Assembly: GCA_003260075.1 (NCBI GenBank)
Contig: QLIY01000645.1
Span: 2,981-66,980, forward strand
Direction of reading: 5' to 3'
From: Phallusia mammillata
Lineage: Eukaryota; Chordata; Ascidiacea; Phlebobranchia; Ascidiidae
Length of the DNA: 64,000 nt
Part shown: in pieces, positions 1-11,900 of the stretch
Position numbering within the stretch: the stretch's first letter is position 1
Layout of the letters: every line of letters starts with the position of its first letter
Translations under genes and position numbers: made by a program
Notes under the pieces: model-generated
What the model saw: the letters and a program-made list of their open reading frames with translations, nothing else
What the model was told of the DNA's origin: nothing
Databases searched by the model: none

Positions 1-466
1 TAAAACTTATACACAATCAAAATAAAAACAGAAAAAAGCATAGCACATGTGTTTTTGTTTTTGTGTGTTTTTTGCTATTTATAAGTATGCAATATAGCAC
101 AAACTGTATTTCTTTTATCGACATTCCTTTGTTATCTGTGATTAATGTTTTACGCAAACATGTGCCGTTCTAGTACTGTAATCTGTAGTCAACAAAAGCA
201 CTTTGTGTAGATGATTTCATTTCTGTATATTACCTGATTTTCAAACATTTCAGAAAGCAAAATAAAATATTTGTAATTCTTTCCTTTATTTCTATCTTTG
301 TTGTAAACATATAGTCATGCATCACGTTTGTGGGGTTTTAGACACAAATTTAAGGTATTGTGCATTACAGTTGACATTTTATCAAGACCACAAACAATTT
401 GAAGATATCAAAAGTAAAAAAGTTGCCATTTTTGTCTAGACAAGCAGTGGAAAAGTCTTTTTATGC

Positions 467-690
467 TTACTTAATGATTCGAAAATGCACAAAATTTTGC
501 ATTTTCCTTATGGATGATTGCACATAGCTCGTTATGAATCCCGTTTTAGGCTTGCAAATCGTGCATATAACAAGTGCTATGGTTGACTGCACGACGCTCG
601 TTGGAAACCCATTTTTAGCTTGAAAAGTCGTGCAAGTAACAAGCGTTATGGCTGACAGCACTTATCTTGTTAGAAAACTCACTGAATACA
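467..690 (-). repeat. Tandem repeat of about 70 bp, also present at 42045-42235
   Basis: About three diverged units share blocks such as CGTGCA..TAACAAG, GCTATGGTTGACTGCACGA and GCTCGTT..GAAACCC. The same unit recurs in inverse orientation at 42045-42235, where the copies are much closer to each other, and as a partial copy near 39455-39505. The three sites are 39 kb apart, so this is a dispersed minisatellite or part of a larger repeat. Confidence 0.6.
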
Positions 691-2811
691 TTCTATACAC
701 CGAGTAATTTATGAGACGTTTCATTTTTTCAATTACTTTTTGTGTGCAACTCGAGTAGCTGACTATTTACGTTGGCAAGTACACAATATTACACACACAA
801 CGATCCACGTCATGCAGACCACAGTGATCCACATGTATCACGAAACTGTGTGAACCATATGACAGACCTGATTTATTGTTGTTTGCGAGCAAATATTTGA
901 ATTTCGTTCCTTGAGGGTTAACAATGTCGTTTTTGTCGTTATACGTGTTACCATAGATTGTATTATTACATCACAGACGAATTGATAGCGTCTTTTGATT
1001 AAGGGTGTTTTATTGCTGGGTTTAAGTTTAGCTTTGAAAAGTTTTGGGAATAACCTTATTGTTGAGTTTTTCCAGGTAAAATGCGTGTAACAAAAATGCT
1101 ACAACACAGGTTTTCGGAAAGAAATGCTTTTGTTTTTGTGTTTAATAACTAAGTCGCTGATCTGCATAGTTTGTTGAAAATGTGCAAGATGTGTTTTATG
1201 GCGTTGGTTGTTCCTTTGTTTGTTCATTGTACAAACAGATTAAACTAGGATTTGCGTAGGAAAAATACGGAGCTTAAGTGGTTACTAGGGTCATCAGACT
1301 GCAATGCAATTTCACCTAACATATCAAGCAATTTTCTATTTTAATTTTGACACAAAAGTCAAAATAACTGCACGTCCGTATAAGTATCAAATTATGAATG
1401 TTGTTTAACAGTTTATGTTTAACAATCGAGTTATAGAATAATTGTAGTTATAAGTTTTATGCACATTTTTCAGATGAAGTATTCGTCAACTTTAGTGAGA
1501 TAAAACTGTTAACCATTTGGATTGAACCATTTGCCCACTTTTATCGAATATTGTACATTGGAAATCAATTTGCCAACAAATGTCATGACAATTTTTCTTG
1601 ATTGCTGGTGCACCGGCCTTAAGCTTGGCATAAATTTAATGTACACATTGCAACATGGTTTAGTCCTGTTGCAAACAGTTTTCTACAAACTGCTTGCCGA
1701 TAAAATACATAAAAAGTATTGGGTTCTAATTTTTTTATGGTAAAACTCATTTCCACGCGAGGGCGATAAAGAGTCATAAGCGAAACAGAACAAATTACCA
1801 CGTCATATTTGTTTAATGTGGGCATTATTATCAAATTCTCTTTTCGTAATTAAAAGCAAAACAATTTAGGTAGCCTATTACGCACAAACAATCAAAGTTT
1901 ATGACCAGAAAGATTAAATAGACGGCATTGCATTTCTGATGTGTTACACCTAACGATAACAACAGGGATCGTTAAACCGACCGTAAGAAACAGGTTATTT
2001 TAGGCGGGATATACATTCCTTTAGCTGAAACTGACTGATTGTCTTTTAGCGAGGAAATTTAAGTCAAGTCATTATGTTAAGTATAGGAAAGGTAAACAAT
2101 GATCGTCAGGTCAAGTTCTGTTGTTGGTGGTTTTGATATATTTACTGTTGTTAAAAATGTATTTACTATTTACAAGCATTATAAATCAGCTCTACGAGTT
2201 TTAGTTTTCGTCCAAACATCGTTTTGTTTTAGTCTGACGCTCAGTTAAAATTGTCACACAGTGAAATCCGACCAGTCATTCACATTAACTTGTTCTTAAC
2301 CACACTTAACGTGAAGCAACTGGGTCCAAATATAAACATCCCCACCCAACCCCAAATGTCACCCACAGGGCCGATCGGGTGTTGGCTAGCAACCGGCGTG
2401 ACGAAACAATGCCATTGACGTCATTCGAAGCGATAAATGGAATTACTTGATGTATTTTTTGGATGAAAATTCCGAAAGCTTGGGGGTTGGTTTTGGTGTG
2501 TAATTTCAGGATAGGTTATAATGGAAGCTTTTCTAGAAGATAGTGCAAACTGTTACTAAACATGTTGGAATTAAATTTGTTTAATTACAAATATAACAAG
2601 AAAATATGAATGTTTTAAAATGCCAGTGTTAAGTAAGGAACGAAAAACTACTGCTGGTTTTAATAGATATTTTGCTTATATCGGGGTTGTTAGTCATAGG
2701 TGACAAAGTGTAAAAAAGATATAAGATTTGTTTTTGCTTTCGGAGAACGGCAAAGTTTCTGTTTAAAAGACACAGATTTGAATAGTAAATTGCCTTTACT
2801 AAGAACAAAAC

Positions 2812-2912
2812 TGCCAGCGATGTAGAATAAAACGTAGACGTTTTCAGTGACAGTTGTTTTGTCGAAGCGTTTGATACATAAAATATCTACGTTTTATTCT
2901 ACATCGCTGGCA
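2812..2912. repeat. Perfect 27-bp inverted repeat with 47-nt spacer
   Basis: The arms at 2812-2838 and 2886-2912 are exact reverse complements, beginning TGCCAGCGATGTAGAAT on the left arm. Each strand of the stem contains AATAAA or its complement. The 47-nt spacer shows no further symmetry. No target-site duplication or coding capacity is visible. It could be a foldback element, a hairpin RNA source or a fixed inverted duplication. Confidence 0.75.
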
Positions 2913-4553
2913 ATTTTTTTTAATTTGAAGCAATATTTTTATGTTGTAATGATCTGAATTTTAGTGCACTTTTCGGCAAAAAAACACGCGGGCGAGTTGA
3001 TTTCCAGCCACAGCCAAGTAAAAAATAGCTTTTCTGTTTAGATTATATCTCAGATGATCACGTTTAAATTACCTGAATGTAGTTTTATGGAAATGCAATT
3101 TTACAGGGTCGTGTGCAGCAATTTTCGCTAAGCATTATGATAAATAATTTAATAAAGTGTTGCTTTTGTTAAACGCCCCCCTCTCAAAACGAGAAACATA
3201 TAAATTATAGAACATCGCGCGGCGTTGCTATGGAAACAATCAACTCCCAAACACTTACGTCGTTAACAATCAGGTTAAAAAGTTCTAAATTTTTGTGCAG
3301 AAATAGCGCGTTTATTATGACGTCGTATTAAACACAATTAAGATTACAAAATTTCATCACATGCAACTTAAAGTTTAGGATTTTTTTGTAAAATAGAAAG
3401 AATCAAATCCACTTACTGCATACCTGAATAGATTTTCCACTAAATCACTTCACCCCGAAAAGTTAAGCCAACACCTTCGATTCTGACAATGGCGATTTAA
3501 CCGTAACAATGCCCATTGTCAAAGGCAAAAGTCGAAGAGAGTTATTGTTGGCTGTGTTTGAATTCTGGGCGGAAAACAGGATTCTAGAAGTTTTTGTTTT
3601 TTATTTTTAGTGATTCGGTAGTCAAAACAGAAAAACCAATTATTAAACAAACTTGATAATTGTAATTTATATCCACAATTTATTTCTTTGCCTAACACTA
3701 TTTTGGTAAAAGTCTCGTGGATTTTTGTGCTGTCTGGCATAAATCAATTACTGTGTATAAAGCGCACACAAACAAGCCGTTTAAGTTCTTTTAGTGCAGG
3801 TAAATTAGTAGACACAGTAAGCAGGTAAATTAAGATTCTTTTCATTAAAGTTGCTAAAATTACAACGCTTTTCTGAATCAATCCGCAATCAAGTCTATAA
3901 TTGACAACACACGTATTTGACAGCATTGAAACATCGTTTTTTACATGATTTCATTTGACAGTTTGCCAAAATGTTCATTAAACACAGTGTAATACAGCTA
4001 GCTGGGTTCAGTTGTTGTTCCAACGGGATTTAAATGTTTTGTTCTGACTTTTTTGAGTCAGTTTTGTTATTACAACTTCCCTGGCCTAAAACTCACGTCG
4101 ACCGGTGCACAGCAGCCATGAACTCAACAGAAGGCGCGTGAGTCGTTGTGAGTGTGCGCCCAGCTACTGTAATGGTCCTTGAGCCGAAGTGTTTGCTTAT
4201 GAGCGAATAATGGCGAGGGTTGAATAATAGAACGGCTTCACTTCTCGAACGTAACCACAGTTACAAGGCCAGCAGCAGCACTACATTCGTCATAATGCTG
4301 ACAATTGACTTCGTCACAGTGAGACGATTCTTGTCCAATAATCGCTTCTTGTTAGCCGATTGTGTGGTTTTGTGTAGAATTAAAACTTGCAAAGAGAAAT
4401 TTTTATTATTATTTTTGATGTAGTTTTAATTTTGCGCAAGTAACACGCAGAAAAAATACATTTTCTATTTGAAAAGGAAGAACTTTTAGCCAAATTAGTT
4501 GTGTTGTTGAATCTACAGTTATTTGGCAAATTGGATTTAAACAGGATTTATAT

Positions 4554-4762
4554 CAGTGGTTCACAAACTTTATTATTGTCGGGGCCAAATGGTAGTTTTT
4601 AATGTGTGTAGGGAGCCGCAAAAAACGAGACTCCAGAAAATCAAAGATTATAACCTTGATAGTTAAATAGCAATCTTTGGTGGTTTTCGGACGTTTGGGG
4701 AGCCGCAAAATAAGTAGTTGGGTGCCGCATGCAGCCCTGAGAGCCGCGGTTGAGAATCACTG
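4554..4762. mobile_element. Non-autonomous hAT element (CAGTGGTTC type)
   Basis: The element starts CAGTGGTTCACAAAC and ends GTTGAGAATCACTG. It is flanked by an exact 8-bp duplication ATTTATAT at 4546-4553 and 4763-4770. Terminal CAG..CTG with 8-bp target duplications is the hallmark of the hAT superfamily. It is 209 bp long and encodes nothing, so any transposase must come from elsewhere. Confidence 0.88.
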
Positions 4763-5599
4763 ATTTATATCGTTTTGAAAAATTTGTCAGTTTTAGTAAC
4801 GTGGCTAATTTACCGTTAAGTAGTGAATTTAACAAACGGAAAGTTTGTTGGATTTGGTCAACAGCAACAGATGTAGGTAACTGTCAATTTCTATTTAAGA
4901 AATGACCTAGTATTGTGACATCACAATAGGATTTGTGAAATCCATTGTCACAGAAGAATGTGGCGATTTTCATCTAATATCAGTGCAGAAAGGGGGACAA
5001 AAGAATTCGAACATAAGTGGGGTTTCAGGGTATTTGGGGGATTTACCGAATAATGGCAGTTTCACGCTTAACTAAACACGCACATTACAATAGGTTTTCG
5101 TACGTGATCTTTGTGACGACATAAACAAACAGATATCACGTATTGGCAACGTCACAATTGGTCAGAATTTAAAACATGAGACATAAACGCTAAAATAGTT
5201 AAATGCAATATTCTAAAACCAGACAGTGTAGAAAGGGAAAGAAAGGGTAAGACAAATTGTTACAGCGAAGTTTAAAGATTGTTATTAATTTTGAATTTAG
5301 ACAGAGTCCCGCACCTGAATGTGCGACAAATCTGTTGAATTCGTTAAAGTTGTACTCAACTTTTTTGATAACTTAGTGAGGTTTGTGAAATGTAATTGCA
5401 AACCGGGATTTTTCGTAGAAAAGGAAAGTTGAAAGTTGTTTACGAAAATCTCAAAGTGGAACCTCAAAGATTGTTTTGGGTTTCAACCATTAACTTTTTA
5501 AACATAATTTGGTGATTAGAACAACATACTGAAGTGTTAACATGGTGCTTGGGATTGGGACCAAGTAAAATAACATGGCGACTGCACAAATTATTACAC

Positions 5600-5910
5600 T
5601 ATATGAAAGCTCGACCTGGGATTGGAACCTCCAACCTTACAACTAAAAGACGCCTGAAATAGCCCTGGGTGATCTTGGAGGTTTTGGTTATAAAGTAGTT
5701 GCATATAGCTTACGTTTGAAAAACAGCTGCAATGACCAACATGTGATCGTGGAGGTCGAGTTGGGATTAAAACCACCAACCTTACGACTAAAATGACCCC
5801 GGACAAATTAAAGGGCAAGCTGGGGTTAAAACCAACTTCTCGATTACAAAGTAGTTACACTGCTTATGCCCTAATGGGATTAGAACCACGAACTTTAAGG
5901 TAATGTTGAT
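5600..5910 (-). repeat. tRNA-like B-box repeats (probable tRNA-derived SINE fragments)
   Basis: Read on the minus strand, four motifs resembling a pol III B box (GGTTCTAATCCC, GGTTTTAACCCC, GGTTTTAATCCC, GGTTCCAATCCC) occur within about 300 bp. Each is preceded by a similar GTAAGGTTGGTGGTT-like segment. Isolated B-box-like copies also occur near 17490-17515, 40480-40500, 44405-44430 and 62690-62720. None folds obviously into an intact tRNA, so I call them degenerate SINE or tRNA-derived pieces. Confidence 0.4.
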
Positions 5911-6673
5911 GCTGTGAAGCATCCAAGTCGAATCTCGCACTTCAGTCGCTGCCACATCCGGCTTGGTCGGTTTCTCGTCGATTATTTGCGAGTAAAAAGC
6001 GAACAGGGGACAATAGCTCACTCTATACACAGAAGGGAGTCGTTCAATGGACAGCTATCGATCTGTTGTTACTGGCTAAAGCTAATTTGTAAAACCTTTG
6101 CTGAGTAGAAGTTGAAAATCGCAAACAGCGACTGGGGGAAGATGACGTGAGATATTAGGGCTTTGCTAAACTGAGAGGTGTTATTAAATTTTTATCAACG
6201 GATTTGAAAGCAGCGTGAAACACTGACGTCCGTATGATGTTGTACTTAACTGTGTATATTTAAAACCTCATAGATCATATTATTAATTTATTATGCCATT
6301 GCTTTTATTACGTGGGCACATAATCCGATTGTTACGTGTTCACAACTCTCGCTAAATCACGTGTTATTGTTTCATATGTTTATTTAACATGTGACTAAAT
6401 ATTAATTTAAAGAACTTAAGATCGTGTTCTGTTTTTCTTTGTTCGCGGTGCTATTTTGTAAAAAGAACCATTGTACGCTATAGAAAGTGTTTATAATTGG
6501 CGTTCAGGACCACAAGCTTTAAAATATTCTTTGTTTTTTGTTTAGGATGTTTCCATAGTTAACTAATAAATGTTGAAACCCTTTAGTTCGCAAAAACGAA
6601 AATCATTAAAAATCATCACTTGTTAAGCTTCCGACTTTACATCGTCTTGGAAGTTTGATAAATTTCCGGACCA

Positions 6674-6845
6674 ATGAAGCTATCTAGTGTTTTGCCTGAC
6701 AAATTCCAGCAGAGCAAGTCCAAGTTACCGATGGGCTCGCTCTATAAAGACCTGCTCGCTTACGGCAAAGGATTACCCGCTTCTCATCGTGAACAACCAA
6801 CAAGCAGCTACGATTTCGTGTTTAGCAATACTCTACGTTCACATG
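6674..6845 (+). CDS. Candidate alternative first coding exon of the MOK-like kinase
   Basis: The ATG at 6674 follows two in-frame stops (TGA TAA) directly upstream and opens a 57-codon frame. The frame ends at a good donor (CATG|GTAAGT). The peptide begins MKLSSVLPDK and matches no family I know. Its phase (one base left over) is the one needed to join the kinase exon at 9538, so a transcript starting here would give a kinase about 36 residues longer at the N-terminus. The exon at 8978-9041 has the same phase and competes as first exon. It could instead belong to an unrelated transcript. Confidence 0.35.
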
Positions 6846-8512
6846 GTAAGTTGTTTTGGCATTAAAACATATTTAAAGGGTTATTTTGCAAAGCTGTATA
6901 AATCTAATTGCCGGCTACATGTTTTCTTAAACGTTTGTTAAATTAACGATTGCACCCACTTTAATTTTAATCAACGCCTAAATTTACTGCTGTTTTGTGA
7001 TTGTAGCATTAAAACAATTATGTTAACGCAAAACCAATTGAGAATTTAAACAGTTCAGTTGATTGGACTTTTGTCGTTTTGTTTGCTCCCACCCTAAATT
7101 AAAAAAACGTGTTGATGGCAGCAGAGAGCAGTGGCGGAAACGACAACCATGGTAACATGAAGCCAGCTGATAAAACTGCAAGTGTTGCAATAGTTTTGCG
7201 AGTAAAAAGTGTTGCAAAAGTTAATGAGAGGGACTAATACGTTTTGTTGCAGTAATTTTTTTACGATTTTTACACATAAATTGGTTTGAGGACATGCGTA
7301 AATTGTACAAAGTGTAATTAAAATCAGTTTATCAGTGTATTTTAGGACTGAGCGATTTAAAGCAAAAATAAAGTCAATGATCTTTTGAATTTGGACGTTT
7401 GAGCCCCGTTTTAAATAGATTAACGCGTATTGGCAGTAGGTTAAGTAGTTTTGTAATTGGTATGCAATTTTTTACTTTTTTGCAAATGTTACATTTATCA
7501 AATTCACACAGGAGTGTCAGATATTTTAAATTTCTTAAGGCCTGTTAACTGTGTTATTTATGTTACTATTTTAAAAAAAAAATGTATGTGTTTTAAAATG
7601 GTATTACGTGCCACTAACTGCGATACATATTTGTTGACTGTAAGAAGTAAAGATTACATAAATTTTGGTAAACAAAGAAATCATGCCATGATCAAGCACC
7701 TTTAACATAAAATAATTGTTATTGTTGATGCCAGGAGTAATTCTTTATTGTGTAATTTCAGATGTGCCATGGTAGTACAGTTTGTAATTAAAATGTGATG
7801 TAGCTATAAAGATTGTGCTTTGCAATGAGAAACTGACAATATTTGCAAAGCATTTACCTTTTGGCTTGCCACTTAAGTTGCAGGGATAATTGCCATTGCA
7901 GTGTTTTTTTTATGCAACTATGCACAGTAAGTTTTGAACCTCATTATCATATGCTACTTAGGAAGTTTTTTGCCAATAAAATATAAACAAACTATTGAGA
8001 ATGTACCAACAAGCATAATAATTACCTTATTTTTAATACACCAGTGTCATTTGGTGGCCTTGTCATGCAAAATTACCCGTTGTAATAAGCATCTTTTAAT
8101 AGTATGTTTAGGGTTTTTATAAGAAATGCACTAGATAGAATTTAAACCTATATTTCAATTACACCAACAAAGATACCAAACTATTGATCTCATTTTGTAC
8201 TTGCACCAAATTTGGAGAATTAAATAACTTATGATTTGTTTAAGTAAAGTTGTCAGCTGAATATCAATAATTTAGGCTACACAATTTGGAAGCATGGCTG
8301 CAGCTTAAGTTTTCAGCAAACACACAGAACAAATATTTGCAGTGCTCAACAAGTTGTACAGCTATGGTTGACAGCCTGAATAAGAATTCTGCTGCAAAAA
8401 TTTTTGGGTTAAATTGTTTGAATTAAAAAGAAATTAAATCTAAAATTTGTAATTTTTCTCAAAACAATTTTTTATAAGTTTGACAGGACCTTGAGGTAAC
8501 TGATTTAGTTAG

Positions 8513-8895
8513 AAGTAAAATTGTGTACATATAAATGACGAATGCAAAGCTTAGATCAGAGATATTGGTTTATTAGGAGATTTGCATTTAACAAAAGCAC
8601 TTGTACAGTTAAACATAATGTGAGATTATACATATTCAAAAAAAGTAATTTATAAGCCAAAAAAAAATTTCTGGCCAGCAATAGTTAAGAGGCTTTTCAC
8701 CCCNAAGTAAAATTGTGTTCATATAAATGACGAATGCAAAGCTTAGATCAGAGATATTGGTTTATTAGGAGATTTGCATTTAACAAAAGCACTTGTACAG
8801 TTAAACATAATGTGAGATTATACATATTCAAAAAAAGTAATTTATAAGCCAAAAAAAAATTTCTGGCCAGCAATAGTTAAGAGGCTTTTCACCCC
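8513..8895. repeat. Near-exact 191-bp direct duplication around a single N
   Basis: Positions 8513-8703 and 8705-8895 are the same sequence apart from one visible substitution (GTGTACAT versus GTGTTCAT). They are separated only by an N at 8704. This looks like two haplotype copies left side by side at a closed gap, not a biological tandem repeat. It lies just upstream of the candidate first kinase exon at 8978. Confidence 0.85.
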
Positions 8896-8977
8896 GATGA
8901 GTTTGACACATGCATTTACATAAACTTGCAGATTTTCATAAGTAACAGAAAGCTTGGTGTTGTAGATTTGAGAACAA

Positions 8978-11900
8978 ATGGTTACAAGCAGTGTAATGTG
9001 GCAGGCAAGACTCAGGCTCGATTTAGATCTCATTGACGAGGGTAAGAAAAAGTTACAACAAAGCTGATGATTTTGTTTGTATTTTTATGCCTATGATCTT
9101 AAAAATTGAAGCAATTTATTACATAAAAAACTAAATTTCTTTTTGAAAGCAAGATATTATTTAAAAAAAACTCATAACAATGTACTAATACAGAAATTGT
9201 CCTGACCCACGGATGCTCAACAGACGATTCCAGTCACATATATTGACATTAATTAGCTGACAAATTCAGCACACACTTAAATCAGTCTGTATATTTCTTA
9301 TCGCAAAACACTTCGGAAATCGATTTCACCCAAATATATGGCATCATTAGTCCTAAACAGGAAATAAATAAATCACGCTATAAAATGATAAAAAATTTTA
9401 CCTGCAAAAACAATAATTTTTATTGAATTTCAATTTACCTCAGTTTGCTACTTGACAAACAATGACTCATTGTCAAGCAGAATGAATCCACTTTTGTGTG
9501 ATTATGAGACAATAACCGAAGTGTTGTTATGTCACAGAATATCGGATACTTGGCAAGAAGGGCGAGGGAACTTTTTCCGAGGTTCTTAAATGCCAACATG
9601 TCAAAGACGGAACGTACTATGCCTGCAAAAAGATGAAACAGCACTATGATGGGTAATTCTTAAAAAAACAATATTTTTTAATTTTAAGGATTTTGATTTT
9701 ATATGTCTCAAAAAAATTCATAGTTATTGTTTCAAATTCCTAGTATAGCAAAATTATGCCACACTTACTTAAGATTAAATAAAAAATGTGTAATGCAAAC
9801 ATGTCTTTTAACCTACACAATTTTGTTGTTTCTTGGCATTTGTGTAGTATAATTCAATTTAATGATAGGTTAGGAAGCAAACTTTATTTCAAATCCTTTT
9901 ATCTGAGTCTGAAATGACAAAAAAAAAATGTTTCAGAATCGACCAAGTGAACAACCTCAGGGAAATCCAGGCAATGCGCCGACTCAATCCACATGCCAAT
10001 GTTATTGGACTTCATGAAATCATATAGTAAGTTAGAATCAACAAATTTACCACATTATTCTTTCTGTTTCTGTACATTGCAAGACTGAGCTGCCTGTCCT
10101 TCCATCGTCAGTGCCTGCTATTTGTTTCACACACAGTTTTTTCTCCTATTTTGCAAATCACAAGCATTGCTCTAAAATACCATACAGTAGGGATGGGTTG
10201 AAACAGCAAATGTACTGTTTGGTTGAGCACACGTTTTCTCTACCTAATATAGTCAATTTTGTTCTTTGATACCCTTTCGAAACACTAGTTTCGTATGTTA
10301 GCAGGACATGTACATACAATTTTAATGTTTGGGTCAGTCAGTTTGTGCCACTGCTCAGCCGAGCACCGAGCATCAAAATCAGCGATACTCGGTACCAAGT
10401 ACTCGGGTTCTGGCCTAGCTTAGGTCATCCCTACTATACAGTATGTATACAATGAGAGTGTCATTTATGACTAATGACTCTTTCGATGGGAGCACTTAAT
10501 TGCAACGAAACAACCCCATGTCTCTCGAACTAAATCAGTGTCATGGACCGACATGCTATAAAGTGGAAGGTTGGCCTTTAAAATAACCCTCTGTCCTGGT
10601 TGATAATGTTAGTGCTGGCCACCGCTTTAACCTGCAGTAAGGTTTGGCAACCCCCAGCATACGCAGTCATTTTCAATTTCATCTTTAAGAAAATTAACAT
10701 ATTGTTATGATGAATACACTGTTGCTGCCAGGCATAATGTATCAACAAAGTTTCAGCTCTTCTGGTAGTTTTTTAATTTCTAATATGCCAACGTTTCGAT
10801 GTCCCATATGAAACACTGACTCCAGGAAACCTCGCTTGTGAAAATCGGTTTGAACAGTGCAACGAGATTTACATTGGCGAAACGGGAAGGTCTTTCAATA
10901 CGCGCCGTAAAGAACATGAAAGGGATGTAGCCAAGAAAGATGCCAAAAAGTTGGCATTAGCACAACATGCTACTGTCCTCAACCACACCATAAACTTTTC
11001 TGCCGCCCAGGTGTTAGCGAGAGAAACCGATTTTCACAAGCAAGGTTTCCTGGAGTCATGGAACATACATTCCCACACCAACACGATGAACGTTAAAACG
11101 GACGTTCTAATACCGATAACTTATCGGTCGCTTTTGCACCATTGAGCTAGGTATTATCACTCGACCATTGGTGCGCACTGCGTTTTTTTACCACCGCCCC
11201 CTTTTTTGTATGTGTGTTTCGCTGCCTATTTTGCTTTATAAATACTTGTGTTTGCAATTTAAAACTGCCGGAAGAGCTGAAATTTTGTTGATATTGTCAT
11301 GATGTAATAGTAAATACTGACTCAGGTTTACCGCGATTGATTTAAGGCATGTTTCACCACTAACTATCAGAAAATAATTATACACTGTTACTTTTTGATG
11401 CACACACCCGTTTACTCGCCAGATAGCCTTAGCTCTTGTGTAATCATTTTTTTATTGCTGTAAAGAAGCCCTGTCATTTTGGTGGGTGAAACGTTAGCAA
11501 AACAAATTAACAAAAAAAATGGAATATTTTGTTTAGAATGACATCAGTTGAACGACAAAATTGTTATATAATGTAATAGTATCAAAAATTCTGAAGTCAG
11601 TTAATCTTGGTCCACCTATTGTGCTCTTCATGTTCTTAACAACCTTTTCTGGAATTCATCACATAATGTTCTGGCATGGGCTTTAAAACTTTGTGCAAAC
11701 AAACTTATGTTGATTTAACCTTCACCCAATACTGGTGGTGTTTTCCAACAACAAAGCATTAGTTTACCATCCTAATATTACTGATCTCAGCAGACAAATT
11801 AGTAGTTCTTATTGTGAATACAAAAATCGACCAACCAATTCACAAGGAATTGTTTGTTTAAAAATGTTTATGTTAAAAAAATAAATGCCATGCACAGGAT

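Larger units (their letters stand above)
1..6673. other. Intergenic region without a recognised gene
   Basis: I see no exon chain or conserved protein on either strand. All open frames here are short and low in complexity. The stretch holds a 70-bp tandem repeat (about 467-690), a perfect 27-bp inverted repeat (2812-2912), a hAT element (4554-4762) and tRNA-like B-box repeats (about 5600-5910). An AATAAA near 260 could belong to a gene ending left of the window. A TGACGTCA palindrome lies at 2416-2423. Confidence 0.6.
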
